Below, one piece after another: positions 61,553 to 64,000 of a stretch of 64,000 nucleotides of DNA. The stretch lies in the NCBI GenBank assembly GCA_002095075.2, contig LVCE01000001.1, positions 186,001 through 250,000 of the forward strand. Direction: 5' to 3'. The notes below the pieces were generated by a model, which saw nothing but the letters and a program-made list of their open reading frames with translations, was not told the origin of the DNA and ran no database searches. The translations under genes were made by a program, and so were the position numbers. Positions within the stretch are counted from its first letter, which is position 1. Each line of letters opens with the position of its first letter. The DNA comes from Francisella endosymbiont of Ornithodoros moubata. GTDB lineage: Bacteria > Pseudomonadota > Gammaproteobacteria > Francisellales > Francisellaceae.

Positions 61553-62044
61553 ATGAGAAAATTAGTTTTGGCGGGCTTTATACTTGCTTTTGGTGTAAGT
61601 TTTAGTTTAGATATGTCTGATAGTAAGCCAGTACAATCTCCAGCACAAAAGCAAGATGCTGATCATTTACATAAGTTGGTTAGTATCTATAGCAAAGAAG
61701 ATCATACTTCTAAAGTATCTGCACTAATAACTTTTGAAAATCAAGATAATTACAATATCTTTTATTGTAAGCAAAATAACTGGTGTGAAGTTATTGATAA
61801 AAATAATGGTGATACTGGCTGGATAAACTTAGATAAACTAAAGCAAGCCAAAGAAAAATTTGCTAAGTATATGCATAAGCAAAATACAATAAAAGGGTTA
61901 GAAGAGTATACGAAAGTTCAAGATCAAAAAATAGCTCAATTACATGCTATGATGATGCAGATGCAACAAGACTTTGCTTATGCATTAGAGCAACAACAAG
62001 CTCAAATCAATCAGCTAAAGCAAGCATATACTTATTATCAATAG
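61553..62044 (+). CDS. Exported SH3-like/coiled-coil protein of unknown function
   Basis: The 163-residue protein has an N-terminal signal-like helix (RKLVLAGFILAFGVSFSLDM). A central segment YNIFYCKQNNWCEVIDKNNG then DTGWINLDKL follows, with the C-W-C-x-V and G-W-I spacing of bacterial SH3 domains. The C-terminal half, residues about 100-160, is a glutamine-rich coiled coil (DQKIAQLHAMMMQMQQDFAY). AAAAGGAG precedes the ATG. It lies between secF and rpoH, 14 bases before rpoH, so the two are probably co-transcribed. I cannot name a family. A periplasmic, envelope-bound role is inference. Confidence 0.75.
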   Translation: MRKLVLAGFILAFGVSFSLDMSDSKPVQSPAQKQDADHLHKLVSIYSKEDHTSKVSALITFENQDNYNIFYCKQNNWCEVIDKNNGDTGWINLDKLKQAKEKFAKYMHKQNTIKGLEEYTKVQDQKIAQLHAMMMQMQQDFAYALEQQQAQINQLKQAYTYYQ

Positions 62045-62058
62045 TATAAGGAAGCCAT

Positions 62059-62937
62059 ATGGCTAACAAAAAATTATTACCAGCTACGAAAATGAAAACT
62101 CTACCGGTTGTATCTGATAATAATCTTAGTACATATTTGAATTTTGTTAATACTTTACCAATGTTATCACTCGAGCAAGAGCAAGAGCTAGCAAGATGCT
62201 ATAAATACAAAAAAGATTTAGATGCTGCACAGCAACTTGTGTTATCCCATTTGCGCTTTGTCACTAAAATAGCAAGAAACTTTTCAGGCTATGGACTTTC
62301 AATAGCAGATCTTGTCCAAGAGGGTAATATTGGTCTTATGAAGGCTGTAAGTAAGTTTGACCCTGATCAAGGTGTCAGATTAGTATCATTTGCGGTTCAT
62401 TGGATCAAGGCAGAGATGCATGATTATGTCCTTAAAAACTGGAAGATTGTCAAAGTTGCTACTACAAAAACACAGCGCAAATTATTTTTTAATCTTAGAA
62501 GTAGTAAAGGTAAAGTTGGCTGGTTAAGCTCGGAAGATATAAAAGAATTAGCCGAAGAGCTAAGTGTCAAAGAAGAAACTGTCATCGAGATGGAGAAAAG
62601 AATGTGTCAGGGTGATGCAAGTCTTGATTTGCCATATACAGATGATGATGGTGAGCAAACTTTGCAGCAAAGTTTATATTTAGAAGATAAACCTTCAAAC
62701 ATTGAGCACCAAATTATCCAGCAAGATTATTATAATAACTTCAAAGTGGTTGTCAAAGATGTTTTGAGTGGTTTTGATATCCGTACAAAAGATATTATCA
62801 TATCACGCTATCTACTTGATAACAAGACAACTCTCCAAGATTTAGCTGCTAAATATAATATCTCAGCTGAAAGAGTGCGCCAGATTGAAGAAGATGCACT
62901 AGCTAAGCTTAAAAAAGCTATCAAGACCCGCTCTTAA
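62059..62937 (+). CDS. rpoH: RNA polymerase sigma-32 (heat-shock) factor
   Basis: The 292-residue sigma factor has region 1.2/2.1 MLSLEQEQELARCYKYKKD, region 2.2 DLVQEGNIGLMKAVSKFDP near residue 88, and region 2.4 RLVSFAVHWIKAEMHDYVLK near 112. The RpoH box is near residues 128-142, and region 4.2 LAAKYNISAERVRQIEEDA is near 265. It directs transcription of chaperones and proteases, including FtsH family targets. The length fits RpoH, and it is too short for RpoD or RpoS. Its ribosome site AAGGAAGCC is close to the ATG. Confidence 0.93.
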   Translation: MANKKLLPATKMKTLPVVSDNNLSTYLNFVNTLPMLSLEQEQELARCYKYKKDLDAAQQLVLSHLRFVTKIARNFSGYGLSIADLVQEGNIGLMKAVSKFDPDQGVRLVSFAVHWIKAEMHDYVLKNWKIVKVATTKTQRKLFFNLRSSKGKVGWLSSEDIKELAEELSVKEETVIEMEKRMCQGDASLDLPYTDDDGEQTLQQSLYLEDKPSNIEHQIIQQDYYNNFKVVVKDVLSGFDIRTKDIIISRYLLDNKTTLQDLAAKYNISAERVRQIEEDALAKLKKAIKTRS

Positions 62938-63024
62938 ATTTTAGCTGTTTACATAATTAATTATTCAAAAAAATACTAGTAGTTATGTTAATATAAACAT
63001 CAATGTAATTTTTGAACTAAATAA

Positions 63025-64000
63025 ATGAAAGATTTTATCCCGCAAATAAAATCACAGATAAATCAGCAAGTATATTTAGATGGCTCAAAGAGTATATCAA
63101 ATAGATCACTGATAATCTCAGCGATGGCACAAGGTCAGACAAAATTTGAGAATTTGCCCAATAGCGCTGATGTCTTAGCGTGTGTTGCAGCTCTAAAGGA
63201 TTTAGGCTGTCAAGTTGAGCATAATCAGGCAACTAAATCGCTACTTATCAATGGTTGTGCGGCAAAGTTTAATAATGATTATGCCAAGATATTTTGTAAT
63301 GAGTCAGGTACTTTGACAAGATTTATAATACCAATGTTAGTGGTGCAGCCTACAGGTAAATATTATGTATATGCTAAACAAAGAATGATAGATAGACCCT
63401 TAGCAGATCAGCTAAGACCACTTCAAAAGCTAGGTATGATAGCAAACTACCATCAAAAGGATCATGCTATGCCTTTGACAATAGTAGCTAGATCATTAAG
63501 TGGTGGTAATATAGAAGTTAATGGTGAGAAAAGCTCACAATTTGCTTCAGGTTTGTTGATGGCAGCACCATTTATGCACCATGGTCTAAGATTAAACTCT
63601 ATCACAGATCACAAGCAACCATATCTAGATATGACAACAAAAGTTATGGCAGAGTTTGGTGTGACAGTTGATATTGATAAAAGTATCTATACTGTCAAAA
63701 AATCACAATACATCTCTCCTAGTAACTATGTGGTTGAGCCAGATGTTTCAACAGCATCGTACTTTTGGGCATTTGCAGCTATTACTGGTTCAACTATTAA
63801 GGTTATGCATGTTACTAAAAAGTCTAAGCAAGGTGATATCAAATTCTTAGAAGTACTTGAAAATATAGGTTGTCAAGTTAACTACTGTGATGATGGTATA
63901 GAGGTTACAGGTAGTGATAAACTTCGTGGTATACAAGTTAATATGCGTAATTTCTCTGATACTTTCATGACACTTGCAGCTATTGCTTGCTTTGCTAAAG
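63025..64000 (+). CDS. aroA: 3-phosphoshikimate 1-carboxyvinyltransferase (AroA), 5' part
   Basis: An open frame from the ATG at 63025 runs off the right edge after 325 codons. It has the EPSP-synthase substrate loop YLDGSKSISNRSLIISAMAQ near residue 17 (the usual P of PGSKS is D). FCNESGTLTRFIIPML near 92 stands in place of the NAGTAxR loop. RMIDRPLADQLRPLQKLG is near 122 and KVMAEFGV near 210. The family joins shikimate-3-phosphate to PEP to make EPSP, a precursor of chorismate. The NESGT form is divergent but keeps the arginine. Identity as AroA is clear from order and motifs. Confidence 0.88.
   Translation, partial: MKDFIPQIKSQINQQVYLDGSKSISNRSLIISAMAQGQTKFENLPNSADVLACVAALKDLGCQVEHNQATKSLLINGCAAKFNNDYAKIFCNESGTLTRFIIPMLVVQPTGKYYVYAKQRMIDRPLADQLRPLQKLGMIANYHQKDHAMPLTIVARSLSGGNIEVNGEKSSQFASGLLMAAPFMHHGLRLNSITDHKQPYLDMTTKVMAEFGVTVDIDKSIYTVKKSQYISPSNYVVEPDVSTASYFWAFAAITGSTIKVMHVTKKSKQGDIKFLEVLENIGCQVNYCDDGIEVTGSDKLRGIQVNMRNFSDTFMTLAAIACFAK

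Overview
The window is AT-rich gammaproteobacterial chromosome that I assign to the genus Francisella. The clearest marker is FopA at 42732-43910: a signal peptide, an eight-strand-type barrel and an OmpA-like C-terminus, which I recognise as the Francisella outer-membrane antigen. Gene order and protein style elsewhere agree. As far as I can recall it, the FopA sequence is not identical to the F. tularensis protein. At least 17 of roughly 60 loci are decayed. This points to a host-restricted lineage such as a tick-associated Francisella-like endosymbiont or a fish pathogen, but I cannot name the species. No phage, intact insertion sequence, tRNA, rRNA or CRISPR array was seen.

Layout. Positions 1-5441 (minus strand) hold lptF-lptG, two M16 peptidases, rsmD and a truncated TRIC channel gene. 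Positions 5608-14896 (plus) carry pepA, guaB, thiN, pgi, a pseudopilin, greA and uvrA. A broken DHA2 exporter (14902-16308) precedes ftsH and deoD. A DciA-like gene and a ruined lipoprotein gene lie upstream of secA. Positions 23565-25248 hold tag and glycerate-kinase pseudogenes, followed by rplU-rpmA, a small inverted-repeat element, and potG-potH-potI on the minus strand. Positions 29414-30799 are a junction between two unrelated gene remnants. Next come a serB-like phosphatase, a DUF475 protein, a frameshifted DUF3301 gene, a broken GST-like gene, alr, an amino-acid permease, broken pheA and ygjP-like genes, and sdaA. The sufS-sufA-sufT-coaD-ferredoxin cluster leads to fopA.

From 43.9 to 58.1 kb the chromosome is mostly decaying. 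The broken genes are pilC, pilB, a GDPD gene, a cyanophycin-synthetase-like remnant, metIQ, metN, tgt, a LysR regulator with its divergent EamA exporter, an isochorismatase and a small lipoprotein. Only ispF, a double rhodanese, an aromatic amino-acid permease and plsY are intact there. The end of the window is housekeeping: yajC-secD-secF, a small exported protein, rpoH and the start of aroA.

Functionally, the intact set covers envelope export (LptFG, SecA, YajC-SecDF), quality control (FtsH, sigma-32), nucleotide, central and cell-wall metabolism, Fe-S assembly and polyamine import. The broken set covers type IV pili, methionine uptake, queuosine insertion, phenylalanine synthesis, drug or peptide efflux and scavenging. 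Most disabling lesions in the younger pseudogenes are one-base changes in short homopolymers, while long essential genes are free of them. No previously undescribed multi-gene system is visible. The most interesting signals are a palindrome overlapping the suf promoter, a perfect 32-base palindrome apparently made by mutation inside tag, two deletion junctions, and the homopolymer-lesion pattern.
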